Positions 31,749 through 40,633 of a DNA stretch of 48,493 nucleotides are shown piece after piece. The position numbers were made by a program, and so were the translations under genes. This DNA comes from Gammaproteobacteria bacterium (GTDB lineage Bacteria; Pseudomonadota; Gammaproteobacteria; Steroidobacterales; GCA-2729495), in contig JAJFJS010000099.1 in the NCBI GenBank assembly GCA_021773815.1, forward strand, positions 1 to 48,493, given 5' to 3'. Positions within the stretch are counted from its first letter, which is position 1. Each line of letters begins with the position of its first letter. The notes below the pieces were generated by a model. It was not told where the DNA came from. It did not search any database and saw only the letters and a program-made list of their open reading frames with translations.

Positions 31749-32234
31749 TCAGTGCTCGGAAGGTCGGTTTCCGACCAATTCCATGTCGTTACTCAACCCG
31801 GATACCATAGCGTCGAAATCGACCGGTCGAATCAGCAACGGCGGGAAGCCGCCCTTGCCGATGATCGACCAGATTGCTTCCCGGGTGAACGGAAACATCG
31901 AGGACGGACAGATCGAAGAGATCATGCTCTTGCGTTCGGCTTCGGAATATCCCTGGATCAGGAAGATGGCCCCCTGGTCGACTTCAATCAGGAATACGGT
32001 ACCGATGTCCGTGGTCGCAGTGATGGTTACGCTCAACACGATCTCATACTGATCGTTCGTCCTGTCTTTGCTGGTGATCTGCACATTCATGCTGAGCTGC
32101 GGTTCCGCAGCGGTCGTGAAAACGTCCGGAGAGTTCGGTGATTCGAAAGAGAGATCTTTCAAATAGACCTTCTGCATGGTGAAACGGCGCCCCTTGTCTC
32201 CGGAAGCGCCCATGCCTGCTGTGGTTTCGTTCAT
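31749..32234 (-). CDS. secB: SecB-family protein-export chaperone
   Basis: 161 residues. Family hallmarks are visible along the length: FTMQKVYLKDLSFESPNSPD (about 18-37), the beta strands FLIEVDQGAIFLIQ, CPSSMFPFTREAIWSIIGKG (about 109-128) and FPPLLIRPVDFDAMV (about 130-144). SecB binds unfolded precursors and delivers them to SecA; in some bacteria it also serves type I secretion. The C-terminal tail (ELVGNRPSEH) is short. The usual neighbours of a housekeeping secB (grxC, gpsA) are absent; instead it follows a methyltransferase gene by 83 bases on the same strand, inside a surface-modification region. It may be a second, dedicated copy (inference) or the only SecB. Confidence 0.9.
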   Translation of the reverse strand: MNETTAGMGASGDKGRRFTMQKVYLKDLSFESPNSPDVFTTAAEPQLSMNVQITSKDRTNDQYEIVLSVTITATTDIGTVFLIEVDQGAIFLIQGYSEAERKSMISSICPSSMFPFTREAIWSIIGKGGFPPLLIRPVDFDAMVSGLSNDMELVGNRPSEH

Positions 32235-32317
32235 ATTCAGTATCTGCCTGACGAAAAGAAGTGAAGTGTTTGCGGACTTCCGGCCGGGCCGGCCTGGCCG
32301 ATTTGAACCTTAGCAAA

Positions 32318-33292
32318 TTATGGCGCGCAACGCGCTGCGCTCAGTGCCGTGCCGATGTTTTTTTCTGCCTTGTATTCCAGTGTGAACATCCCGGTGATTT
32401 TCATGCCTTCGGTCTCCAGCAGCGCTACCAGGCGTTCGCGGCCGGACGCGGACAGAGCCGCGGCGCTGAGATCCTCGACTCGCCTGATATGCGCGATGAA
32501 TGCATCGCGCGCGCGCGTTATCAGCTTATTCCGCTCCGTGCGCGAGCGTTTTTTTGTCTGGTCGAAAGCCGAATTCAGGCGCCGGACGTACAGGTGCAGC
32601 GGAGAATTGCCGGGGTGGTGTCGTGCCATGTCGTCGACACGGCCGGATGCGTGCCGGATCTGCGCCATCAGAGTGTTGAATTCGGGTATCGTGGCCCGTC
32701 TGGCCGGATTCTTGTGTTTCTGGTACAGGCGGTCCATTTCGAAGGCCAGGTCATGCAGCCGGATTTCCTCGGCGACCCGCCGAAAATCGTCGAGATGTTC
32801 CGTGGCGCCCCTGATGATCGAGGACTCGCGGTCGTGAAGAATCAGGCCCAGCCGGCCCGTTGCCGCAAGCGTTCGACCGATCTCCGGGATGGCCTCTTCC
32901 GGGTTCGCATACTCCAGGCCGTACTGGCTGACGAACATATCGATGGAGTAGTCCGGGAATGGCAGCCGCTCGATCGGCGTGTTGCCAATAAAACGGATCG
33001 CGGGAAAATCTTCGGGCTTGCGCCCGAGCACCCTGAACGGAGAGATGTCCGCGAAGTCGACACCGGTAATTCTGGATTCGGCATCGTCCGCATTCAGGAT
33101 GTCGTTGCAGATCCAGGTCAGGGCGCCGTTACCGCAGGCCAGGTCGACGACGTGCGCCGGCTGTCCTTCAAGCTGTATACGCCAGAAATCCAGGATGGGT
33201 CCGTCATAATTGTCCGGAAACAGCTCGCCGAACGAGGTGATGCTCTGATTCTTCCAGAACGGCGACCAGTCTTGTGGGTCGAGCTTTTTCAT
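32318..33292 (-). CDS. Class I SAM-dependent methyltransferase
   Basis: 324 residues from the ATG at 33292. The ORF extends to a TTG at 33355, but the internal ATG matches the start of the conserved part (MKKLDPQDWSPFWKNQSITS). Motif I is VVDLACGNGALTW near residue 44. ITGVDFADISPF follows, and the SQYGLEYANPEEA segment occupies the post-motif-III position. A basic, helical C-terminal region includes KKRSRTERNKLITRARDAF. It is cytosolic, substrate unknown, and probably co-transcribed with the SecB gene. It is not closely similar to the other two methyltransferases in the window. Confidence 0.85.
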   Translation of the reverse strand: MKKLDPQDWSPFWKNQSITSFGELFPDNYDGPILDFWRIQLEGQPAHVVDLACGNGALTWICNDILNADDAESRITGVDFADISPFRVLGRKPEDFPAIRFIGNTPIERLPFPDYSIDMFVSQYGLEYANPEEAIPEIGRTLAATGRLGLILHDRESSIIRGATEHLDDFRRVAEEIRLHDLAFEMDRLYQKHKNPARRATIPEFNTLMAQIRHASGRVDDMARHHPGNSPLHLYVRRLNSAFDQTKKRSRTERNKLITRARDAFIAHIRRVEDLSAAALSASGRERLVALLETEGMKITGMFTLEYKAEKNIGTALSAARCAP

Positions 33293-33456
33293 GTCTAATC
33301 GCGCAACGGCCTGAAAGTGGGCAGCGGTGATTATAGCCTTCGGGCTTTCTGGCAAAATAACTGTGCATCCCGATCCGCCGGCGACCGCCTGTGCATGCGC
33401 TTCGGGGTCCTATCAACCGCGTGACGGCTTGACATAACGATGTATCGGAACCCGGC

Positions 33457-35226
33457 ATGACAGAACCAACCAGTTACCGGCGCGCACCGGGCCTGCGGGT
33501 GACCGCCGACGGTGCGGTCGTGATGCCCGGCGGTGCGGCTCGGCCGTTCTTCCCGACAGCCGCCCAGCAGCGCATCCTGCAGTCCTGTGCGTCATTCAAG
33601 ACGGCTCGTCAGCTCGCAACCGAGGCGCCCTTGTCGGGCAGCGATCTACGGGCACTGGCGGCTGCTGGCCTGCTCGAAACGGATCGAGCGATTATCGAGG
33701 CCTGCCTATTGCAGGCCGTGGCCGAGAAGCTGGCACCGATTGCCGACCTGGGGATACTGACGTGTGCATCGCCGCCACTATTGCGCCGCTCCGTGGAGTC
33801 GTGGCACAAATTGGCCCGGCACTGCGCTCGGGATGCGCGTTTCATTGTCGTAGATGACAGTCCGACGGAGTCGTTGGCTGCCGAACAGCGACAGGCGGCA
33901 CAGGGACTGGGTTCGGTCCTGGGTGCCGAGCTGCGCTTCGTCGACCCGCAAGCGCGCGCCGAGCTCGGGCGAGAGATTGCAGGCCTCGCCGGCGTCGACC
34001 CGGCGCTGCTGGAATTTGCTCTGGCCGGCCGCGAGCCGCCGAGAGTCGGCATCGGCGGCAACCGGAATGTTCTGAACCTGCTGACGCAGGGGCGCCGCCT
34101 CTTGAGTGCGGATGACGATGTCGTCGCGGAGTTTTCCGATGCCGTCGGCCGCATGGATGTGCTGTGGATTACCTCCGCGGATGTGCCGCTGGATACGTGG
34201 TTCTTCGATTCCATAGAGGAAATGCAGCAGCAGGCCAAACTCGGCCGGCATCAAGATCCGTTCCGGTTGCATGAATCGTTTGTGGGGCGTTCGGTCGGGG
34301 ATGTACTCGACGGCTTTAACGGCGACGTCAGCCTGGTCGGGGCGAGCCCGGCACTGACCGACGCCATGCGGAACGATACTGCGCGCATCGCCGTAAGCGC
34401 GCTGGGACTCGCCGGAGATGGGGCATCCGATTGCCTCGCATTCTTCAGCATGCTCGCGGCCGGCCAAACCAGGAACAGGCTCTTCGAGCGGCCGGATCCG
34501 ATGTCCGATAGTCGCGAGATCATGCGCCGGGCCGCGGGCCTCGCTCTCTGTCAGGGCGCCGGCCTGATGACTTTCTGCCACGCAACGGATAATTCACTGG
34601 CCTTGCCGCCGTATTTCCCGGTCGGACGGGGGGAAGACCAGGTGTGGCAGAAGCTGATTCACTGGAGCGACCCGGCGACACTGGTTGCGCATCTGCCGCT
34701 GGCGGTTTTGCACCGACCCGCAACGGCGCGTCGATATAGCGAACAGGATTTTATGAACCCCTTCGCGAAATTTCCGGGTAATGCTTTTTTGCTCGGTGCG
34801 ATCGAATCATGTGCGAAGCCATATATCGGGTTCAGCCCTGATCAGCGTCTTGACTGGCTGGGAGACTACTTTGAGTCAATCGCCGGTAGCTCGTCAGATT
34901 TTTCGGCACTCGTCGAGCAGGCATGGCGGGCGTATCTCGAGCATCATCGCGAACTGGTAGACACGGCGCTGGAGACGCAGAAAGATAGCCCCCGGTGGTG
35001 GGTCAGGCATATGATAGGGCTGGGAAAAACGCTTAAGAAACAAGTAGATGTCGGCGGCCCTATTCCTCTGGAATATGCTTCCTTGCAGCCCGCGGCCGCG
35101 GTCGAGGCATTGCGGATCGATGTCAGCAGGTTTTCAGAACTGCTGCGGGCATGGCCGGATATCCGGCGTGCTGCACGGGTATTTTCCGATCGACTGGTCG
35201 CGGATCCCGGCTGGATGAGTCCTTGA
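33457..35226 (+). CDS. Glycosyltransferase-like protein with winged-helix-like N-terminus
   Basis: 589 residues; I do not recognise a named family with certainty. Residues ~1-85 resemble a small PqqD/RRE-like winged helix (beta strands, then TAAQQRILQSCASFKTARQL and LRALAAAGLLETD). Residues ~95-430 look like a GT-A glycosyltransferase: LGILTCASPPLLRRSVESW, FIVVDDSPTE, GNRNVLNLLTQGRRLLSADD (acidic DxD-like site near 216), GRGEDQVWQKL near 391 and VLHRP near 417. The C-terminal ~120 residues are helical. No signal peptide. The combination suggests a sugar transferase that recognises a peptide or protein (inference). It lies between the SecB/methyltransferase pair and a divergent TPR-sulfotransferase. 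Confidence 0.65.
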   Translation: MTEPTSYRRAPGLRVTADGAVVMPGGAARPFFPTAAQQRILQSCASFKTARQLATEAPLSGSDLRALAAAGLLETDRAIIEACLLQAVAEKLAPIADLGILTCASPPLLRRSVESWHKLARHCARDARFIVVDDSPTESLAAEQRQAAQGLGSVLGAELRFVDPQARAELGREIAGLAGVDPALLEFALAGREPPRVGIGGNRNVLNLLTQGRRLLSADDDVVAEFSDAVGRMDVLWITSADVPLDTWFFDSIEEMQQQAKLGRHQDPFRLHESFVGRSVGDVLDGFNGDVSLVGASPALTDAMRNDTARIAVSALGLAGDGASDCLAFFSMLAAGQTRNRLFERPDPMSDSREIMRRAAGLALCQGAGLMTFCHATDNSLALPPYFPVGRGEDQVWQKLIHWSDPATLVAHLPLAVLHRPATARRYSEQDFMNPFAKFPGNAFLLGAIESCAKPYIGFSPDQRLDWLGDYFESIAGSSSDFSALVEQAWRAYLEHHRELVDTALETQKDSPRWWVRHMIGLGKTLKKQVDVGGPIPLEYASLQPAAAVEALRIDVSRFSELLRAWPDIRRAARVFSDRLVADPGWMSP

Positions 35227-35260
35227 GCCTGCGCGCCGGGAACCGGTCAGGATAGGGTCT

Positions 35261-36613
35261 TCATGTAGAAATCAGCGGCCCGAGATGTTGTCGGTAGTTC
35301 TTCCAACGACCGACCGACCCCTTGTATATCGGTTGGCGCACCTGATCCCGACTTGCCGTCATGACCACCCTGTCGGTGGCATGAAATGTCAGACATGCGG
35401 GTTCGAAATCCAGATCGCAGTGCGCGAGTAACGAACGAATATGACGTTCCGGATCGGAAACCAGATCTTCATATTGTATGGCGAAGACATCATCGGGCAG
35501 GCACTCGAGCCAATGTTCCGTCAGGTTGTCGAAGTAACCGTGGAATTTTCGAATCTGGTCGAGGTCATAGCTCCACGGGTATGCGCGGCCGAGATCTTTC
35601 TGAAAAACAGAGAGCCCCATGTCGCGGACGTCGCGCCGGCAAATAATGATCTTCGCGTCAGGCAGCATGATTTTGATCAGGCCGATAAAAAGATAATTGA
35701 ATATGCTCTTGTCGGTAACGTGAGGCCGGTTGCCGCCGAGAGATCTCAGTGAGGCGACATATTGGCTTGCGATTTTCTGAATTCCGGTCGGACCGAGCCG
35801 ATCGATATTATCGGGAAAGGCTTCATTGACTGAGTTTGTTCGGCTGACGCTGTTCACGATCGCCACGAGTTGCTGGATTTCTCCGCCGCCGAAAACTCGC
35901 GAATGGCTCGCCAGGATCTGCTCGACGAGCGTGGTTCCCGAGCGGGGCAGGCCCGTGATGATAATCGGTGTGTCGTCCGATATACCCGAATGCTCATGAC
36001 CTCTGAAGAATGCCGCATCCATACATTCTTGAATTCTCCGGTGGCTGACCTCCGCTGTCGCCATATCCATGGGCGCCATGTCGGTCGACGCGATTTGATT
36101 GCCTTCACGAAAAAAATCGAAGGCTCTGTCGTAGTGTTTCAGGTCGTCGAAAACCTTACCCAGTGCGAATGAGAGGCATCTTCGTGCCAGGCTGGTCGGT
36201 GCCGTTGTTTCGTAGGCTGCTTCCATTGCCCGAACGTCATCGTCGTGGTCTGAGTATCGGCAAGTCGTTGCCAGATCCATATATGTTTGGGGCATCGCCG
36301 CGGGATTCAGTGCTATACAGCGCCGATAACAGGCCTTTGCCTGGTCGAATTTCCCGAGGTTTTTGTAGGCAGTAGCGATCCGAATCAGGGTGGTGTGATC
36401 TGCTAACGCTTTCGTACAGGCCTGATCCAGGGCCTCGATTGCCAAATCAAATTTCTGCTGATGAATATAGACGGCGGCCAGGACGCTGGTGGCCGCAGCA
36501 TTGTCCGGGTCCAGCGCCAGGATTTGCCTGACAATGGCTTCGGCTTGATCGATTTGCCCGGACTGCATCTGCCGATGGGCCATCTGGAGACGGATGTCGA
36601 GTTGGGTCTGCAT
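35261..36613 (-). CDS. TPR-domain sulfotransferase
   Basis: 450 residues. The first ~150 are TPR units (MAHRQMQSGQIDQAEAIVRQ, LIRIATAYKNLGKFDQAKAC). The catalytic domain has ITGLPRSGTTLVEQILASHS near residue 221 (5'-phosphosulfate binding) and IIICRRDVRDMGLSVFQKDL near 319 (3'-phosphate binding), the Sulfotransfer_3 pattern using PAPS. No signal peptide. It is the second such enzyme in the window, with fewer TPRs than that at 23853. It is transcribed divergently from the TPR/OGT-like gene across a 200-base promoter region. The acceptor could be a surface protein or glycan; tyrosine sulfation is one of several possibilities. Confidence 0.9.
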   Translation of the reverse strand: MQTQLDIRLQMAHRQMQSGQIDQAEAIVRQILALDPDNAAATSVLAAVYIHQQKFDLAIEALDQACTKALADHTTLIRIATAYKNLGKFDQAKACYRRCIALNPAAMPQTYMDLATTCRYSDHDDDVRAMEAAYETTAPTSLARRCLSFALGKVFDDLKHYDRAFDFFREGNQIASTDMAPMDMATAEVSHRRIQECMDAAFFRGHEHSGISDDTPIIITGLPRSGTTLVEQILASHSRVFGGGEIQQLVAIVNSVSRTNSVNEAFPDNIDRLGPTGIQKIASQYVASLRSLGGNRPHVTDKSIFNYLFIGLIKIMLPDAKIIICRRDVRDMGLSVFQKDLGRAYPWSYDLDQIRKFHGYFDNLTEHWLECLPDDVFAIQYEDLVSDPERHIRSLLAHCDLDFEPACLTFHATDRVVMTASRDQVRQPIYKGSVGRWKNYRQHLGPLIST

Positions 36614-36658
36614 TCTCTGGTTTGTAATGGGCCGGTCGGGATAAATCGATGATGCGCG

Positions 36659-36678
36659 TATAATTTCAAAATATTATA
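36659..36678. promoter_or_regulatory. Divergent -10-like boxes
   Basis: A perfect TATAAT occurs on the plus strand (36659-36664) and another on the minus strand (36678-36673) in the AT-rich gap between two divergent genes. Neither has a good -35 match, so activator dependence is possible. Confidence 0.35.
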
Positions 36679-36816
36679 TCAAAGCGGTAAACAACCGAAT
36701 GAACTCGCGCGGCACAGTGCCGCCGGGGCGGGTCTGTGCCGCGGTTTTGGTGCCGGCGTTCCGGCGTTAGAGTCGTTTTTGGCAGCTATTTCCAGGAACT
36801 TGTCTGACACGATGTG

Positions 36817-38907
36817 ATGGCGAGCCGAGAGTATTTCGATCTCTTGCAGCACGCGGGAAACTGCCTGGCGTCGGGTCAGTTTGCGCAGGCGCAAAGTGCC
36901 TGTGAGCAGGCCGCCCGCCTCGAGCCCGACAATGCTGATGCCCACGCCCTGATGGGCCTGATTGCAGCGCAACAGGGCAATCGGGAGCGCGCTGTCTTTC
37001 ATCTGCAGTCGGCGGCCGACCGGGCGCCCCGGGCGCCGGGGGTGCAGAATAATCTCGGCGTCGCCTATCGTGACTGTGGTCGGTTCGATGAGGCCATCGC
37101 CTGTTTTCGGCGGGCGATCGAGTTACAACCGGATTATGCCGTCGCCCATTTGAATCTTGGTGAAGCACACCGCGCGCAGGGTGATGCGAAAGCCGCGATT
37201 GCCTGTTACCGGCAGGCCCTGGCGATGGATCCCCGATTGGCGGCGGTGCATGTTGCCTGGGGTATTCTGCTCCGGGCGCGGGGAGAGCTGCCGGATGCAG
37301 TGAAGCATTTCCGGCAGGCGCTTGAGTTTCAGGACGATCACGGGATCCGCATGCAACTGGCCGATGCCCTCGATGCATTGGGGCGTCATCAGCAGGCAGT
37401 CGATCTCTACAGGGATGTGGCCGCGAGGTTGCCGCGCGATGCGGGCGTGCTGAATAATCTGGGCCTCGCGTTGGTCCGAATCGGAAGTGTCAATGAGGCA
37501 ATTGATTGCTATCGGCGCGCCATTACGCTCGATCTCGCCAATCCGATTCCGCACAACAGCCTCGGGAATGCGCTGACACAGATCGGTCAGCCCGCGGCTG
37601 CAATGAATGCCTTTCGCCGCGCGCTCGAACTCAAGCCCGACTACGCCAAGGCGCATTCAAACCTGCTGTTGAACATGAACTACATCGAGGACCAGCAGGA
37701 AAATATCTATGCGGAGTCATTGCGATTTGACGACCAACAGGTGCGTGACGTGGGTGCCTGCGCCGCGTTTACGAACGTGCCGGATGCGGACAGGAAGTTG
37801 CGGATCGGCTATGTATCCGGAGACTTCCGCCGTCACTCGGTCGCCTATTTTCTGATGCCGCTGTTGCAGGCGCATGACCGTGATCGATTCGAGATCTTTG
37901 GTTATTCGAATACGTCGGCACCGGATGCGGTGACGGCGCAGATCCGGTCGTGCATGAATCACTGGGTGGTGATTCACGGCCTGTCTGACGAGGCTGCCGC
38001 CGAGCAGATTGCACAGGATGGGATCGATATCCTCGTCGATCTTTCGGGTCATACCGGCGGCAACCGGCTCATGGTCTTTGCACGCAAGCCGGCGCCGATA
38101 CAGGTTAACTGGCTGGGTTATCCGAATACGACCGGCGTCAGGGCAATCGATTACCGAATAACGGATGCGGTTGCCGATCCCGTTGATCCGCAGGTCGATC
38201 GCCGGCACACCGAACGGTTGATCCGTCTGCCGGGGGGCTTCCTGTGCTACCGCAGCGATCCGGTCAGTCCGCCGGTTGCGGCCGTGCCATCGGCCGGTCA
38301 GCGCCAGGTGACATTCGGCAGTTTTAATGCTCTCGGCAAGGTGACGGACGAGGTTGTCGGGGTCTGGTCGGCGTTGCTGAATGCGGTGCCCGATGCCCGG
38401 CTGTGCCTGAAGGCCGGCGCGCTGGGTGACGAGCAGGCGAGGCGGTCCGTCGCCGAGCGATTCGCCGTGCACGGCATTGGTTCCGAGCGGCTCGACCTGT
38501 TGGGGCTGCTGCCCAAGGCCGAGCATCTCGGTACATACGGCCGGATCGACATTGCGCTCGACACCTTTCCGTACAACGGCACGACGACAACCTGCGAGGC
38601 GCTGTGGATGGGCGTGCCGGTCGTCTCGCTGAGCGGGCACCATCACGCCGGTCGGGTCGGTGCCAGCATCCTGCGGCAGGTCGGGCTGGCGGATCTCGTG
38701 GCGCAGGATTTGCCCGGTTATCTGGCGCTTGCCGAATCGCTGGCTGCCGATGAGAGGTATCGGGCCGGTCTGCGTCAGAGCCTGCGCGGGCGAATGCAGG
38801 AATCGACACTGATGAACCCGTCGCGCCTGGCGCGGGAGATGGAGTCGGCCTACCGTGGCATCTGGAAGACCTGGTGTCGGGAACAGGGCGGAGCCGGCGG
38901 CCCTTAG
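36817..38907 (+). CDS. TPR O-GlcNAc-transferase-like (SPINDLY/GT41) glycosyltransferase
   Basis: About 696 residues from the ATG at 36817 (GTG at 36814 is in frame). Residues 1 to ~285 are about eight TPR units (GVQNNLGVAYRDCGRFDEAI). The GT41 catalytic region runs from ~326: LRIGYVSGDFRRHSVAYFLM carries the conserved His, and ILVDLSGHTGGNRL, PIQVNWLGYPNTTG, FGSFNALGKVTDEVV with the UDP-binding Lys, and DTFPYNGTTTTCEALWMGVP follow. Relatives add GlcNAc or other sugars to Ser/Thr of proteins selected by the TPRs; in bacteria several modify flagellin or adhesins. No signal peptide, so it acts before export. It is divergent from the TPR-sulfotransferase, making a pair of TPR-guided protein modifiers. 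Confidence 0.92.
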   Translation: MASREYFDLLQHAGNCLASGQFAQAQSACEQAARLEPDNADAHALMGLIAAQQGNRERAVFHLQSAADRAPRAPGVQNNLGVAYRDCGRFDEAIACFRRAIELQPDYAVAHLNLGEAHRAQGDAKAAIACYRQALAMDPRLAAVHVAWGILLRARGELPDAVKHFRQALEFQDDHGIRMQLADALDALGRHQQAVDLYRDVAARLPRDAGVLNNLGLALVRIGSVNEAIDCYRRAITLDLANPIPHNSLGNALTQIGQPAAAMNAFRRALELKPDYAKAHSNLLLNMNYIEDQQENIYAESLRFDDQQVRDVGACAAFTNVPDADRKLRIGYVSGDFRRHSVAYFLMPLLQAHDRDRFEIFGYSNTSAPDAVTAQIRSCMNHWVVIHGLSDEAAAEQIAQDGIDILVDLSGHTGGNRLMVFARKPAPIQVNWLGYPNTTGVRAIDYRITDAVADPVDPQVDRRHTERLIRLPGGFLCYRSDPVSPPVAAVPSAGQRQVTFGSFNALGKVTDEVVGVWSALLNAVPDARLCLKAGALGDEQARRSVAERFAVHGIGSERLDLLGLLPKAEHLGTYGRIDIALDTFPYNGTTTTCEALWMGVPVVSLSGHHHAGRVGASILRQVGLADLVAQDLPGYLALAESLAADERYRAGLRQSLRGRMQESTLMNPSRLAREMESAYRGIWKTWCREQGGAGGP

Positions 38908-39169
38908 CAAGCGGTTAGAGCGCACGCAGGCGGCACAATTGGTGTGGTTAACGGATTCCTTTCGCTGATTTACCGAGGGTTCATGTGCCGGCGCATCCGC
39001 TGCGCTTGCCTATTCGGCTTGCCTTGTTCTGGCGCTGGCCGGGACTATTGTGCCAGCCCGCCGGTTGATCTGGCCGGGCGTGTTGCGGAAAATGCAGGGT
39101 TTTCCGAAGGTCGCCAGTGTTTAGAATATGGCGACGCTTGTGTCAGGGGTTTTACGGAGGTTTCTGTTG

Positions 39170-40423
39170 ATGAATGTTATTGTGGTCGCGGCCGGTCTCG
39201 CGGCTTCATGGCTTTCTGTGGAGTTTCTTCCATTACCGTTCATCTGGGTCTTTGCCGGATGGTTCGCTTTCTGCGTCACGATAGTGCGGCGGTCTCCGGG
39301 GACGGTGGCGCGGATTGTCGGTATCAACCTCGCGGCGGTTTTGTTTGTGCTCCTCGCCGGGGAACTGCTGTATGTCGTCAAGGCCGAGCCGTGGAAACCG
39401 CAAGAAACAGGATCACCGGCAGCCGCGGCTTCGGCTGTCGAGGGCCGCGATCCGGCGGAGCCGCGGGCCGGAGAGGGGTGGAGTGTGGCGAGCACCGGGC
39501 CGGTGCAGTATCGGCCATCCCGTTCGCGCTATATTCAGGATCACGAGCATCTTGGCTATGCGCCGCTGCCGGACAACCGGGTAGAGGCGCGCCGATACGA
39601 CGGTGACCGACTGCTTTACGACGTTGTCTACGACATTGATTCACAGGGGCTGCGCCGCGCGCCGGAATGGGCTGGCGCCGACGATGCCGATTGCGTGCTG
39701 TTTTTCGGCGGCTCCTTCACGATCGGGGAAGGTGTCAACGGTGAAGAGACGATGTCCTATATCGTCGATATCCGAACCGGCGAGCGCTACCGTACCTATA
39801 ACTTCGGGTTTCATGGGTACGGGCCGCATCAGATGCTTTCTGCGCTCGAGCATGGCATCGTCGAGGACGTCATCGAATGTCGCCCGAAATACGTCTTCTA
39901 TCAGGCGATCCGGGCCCACGTGAATCGATCAGCGGGACTGTCGTCCCATGACCGGCACGGGCCGCGGTACCGGTTGCAGGCGGACGGAACGGTGCGCTTC
40001 GATGGCCGCTTCGATGATGAGTCGGTCGGCGCAGATGAAATATCCGCCGGTCGCTCACCCATCTACCGATGGTTGTCGAGATCCTTCCTGGTCGCAGAGA
40101 TGCACCGACTGACCGTCATTTACTCGGAGCAGACCGATTTGCTTGCGTCCATCGTCCACGCATCCCGGGACCTGGTTGAGAGCCGCTGGCCGGGCAGTGA
40201 ATTCCACGTCATTCTCTGGGACGAGCGCATCCAGTGGAAATTGCAGATGCTCGAGAAAGCGCTCGCGGAACGCGATCTAAGTATTCACCGGGTCGGGGAG
40301 ATAATTTCCGATTACTTCGACGACAAGAACAAGTACCGGATTCACGAGGACGACCATCATCCCAATGCGTTGGCGCATGCGCGGATTGCTGATTACCTGA
40401 TGAGTGAGGTGCTGGCCAGGTGA
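39170..40423 (+). CDS. Membrane-anchored SGNH-like hydrolase
   Basis: About 417 residues from the ATG at 39170, chosen because GGAGG at 39156-39160 is well placed; the ORF also allows ATG 39128. The N-terminus has two or three membrane segments (MNVIVVAAGLAASWLSV, LPFIWVFAGWFAFCVTI, IVGINLAAVLFVLLAGELLY). The large domain should be periplasmic. VLFFGGSFTIGEGV near residue 180 is the block I Ser of SGNH/GDSL esterases; YNFGFHGYGPHQML gives the Gly/Asn region; DDHHPNALAH near 393 supplies Asp and His. Such proteins add or remove acyl groups on polysaccharides or glycoproteins. It follows the TPR/OGT-like gene after ~260 bases on the same strand, which supports a role in glycan decoration (inference). 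Confidence 0.8.
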   Translation: MNVIVVAAGLAASWLSVEFLPLPFIWVFAGWFAFCVTIVRRSPGTVARIVGINLAAVLFVLLAGELLYVVKAEPWKPQETGSPAAAASAVEGRDPAEPRAGEGWSVASTGPVQYRPSRSRYIQDHEHLGYAPLPDNRVEARRYDGDRLLYDVVYDIDSQGLRRAPEWAGADDADCVLFFGGSFTIGEGVNGEETMSYIVDIRTGERYRTYNFGFHGYGPHQMLSALEHGIVEDVIECRPKYVFYQAIRAHVNRSAGLSSHDRHGPRYRLQADGTVRFDGRFDDESVGADEISAGRSPIYRWLSRSFLVAEMHRLTVIYSEQTDLLASIVHASRDLVESRWPGSEFHVILWDERIQWKLQMLEKALAERDLSIHRVGEIISDYFDDKNKYRIHEDDHHPNALAHARIADYLMSEVLAR

Positions 40424-40488
40424 GCGTTATGGCGTGACGGAACATTCGGAGTAAATTCCGGAGACAGTAAACTGCAACATTGGCACCC

Positions 40489-40513
40489 GAAATTGGTGTC
40501 AGACACCAATTTC
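40489..40513. repeat. Perfect 25-base palindrome
   Basis: GAAATTGGTGTC (40489-40500) and GACACCAATTTC (40502-40513) are exact reverse complements around one A. The surrounding CCGGAGACA is directly repeated (about 40459-40467 and 40526-40534). The TGTCAGACA core resembles the GGTCAGACC palindromes at 18577-19065, so it may be another member of that repeat class. It lies upstream of the dehalogenase-like gene, where it could also serve as an operator. Confidence 0.75.
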
Positions 40514-40633
40514 ACGATTTCGCACCGGAGACAAGTTAACGGCCCCCGAAACTCTCCCGCGCGGAACTTGTCGCGGTCGTTACGGTCATTAAAAGAGCAC
40601 GACGTCTCGTGTCGGCTGAAACCGGGGGAAAAC

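Noticed and set aside
35376-35400. GGTTCGAAATCC, resembling a tRNA T-arm
   Set aside because: It is inside the conserved sulfotransferase frame, and no acceptor, D or anticodon arms can be built around it.
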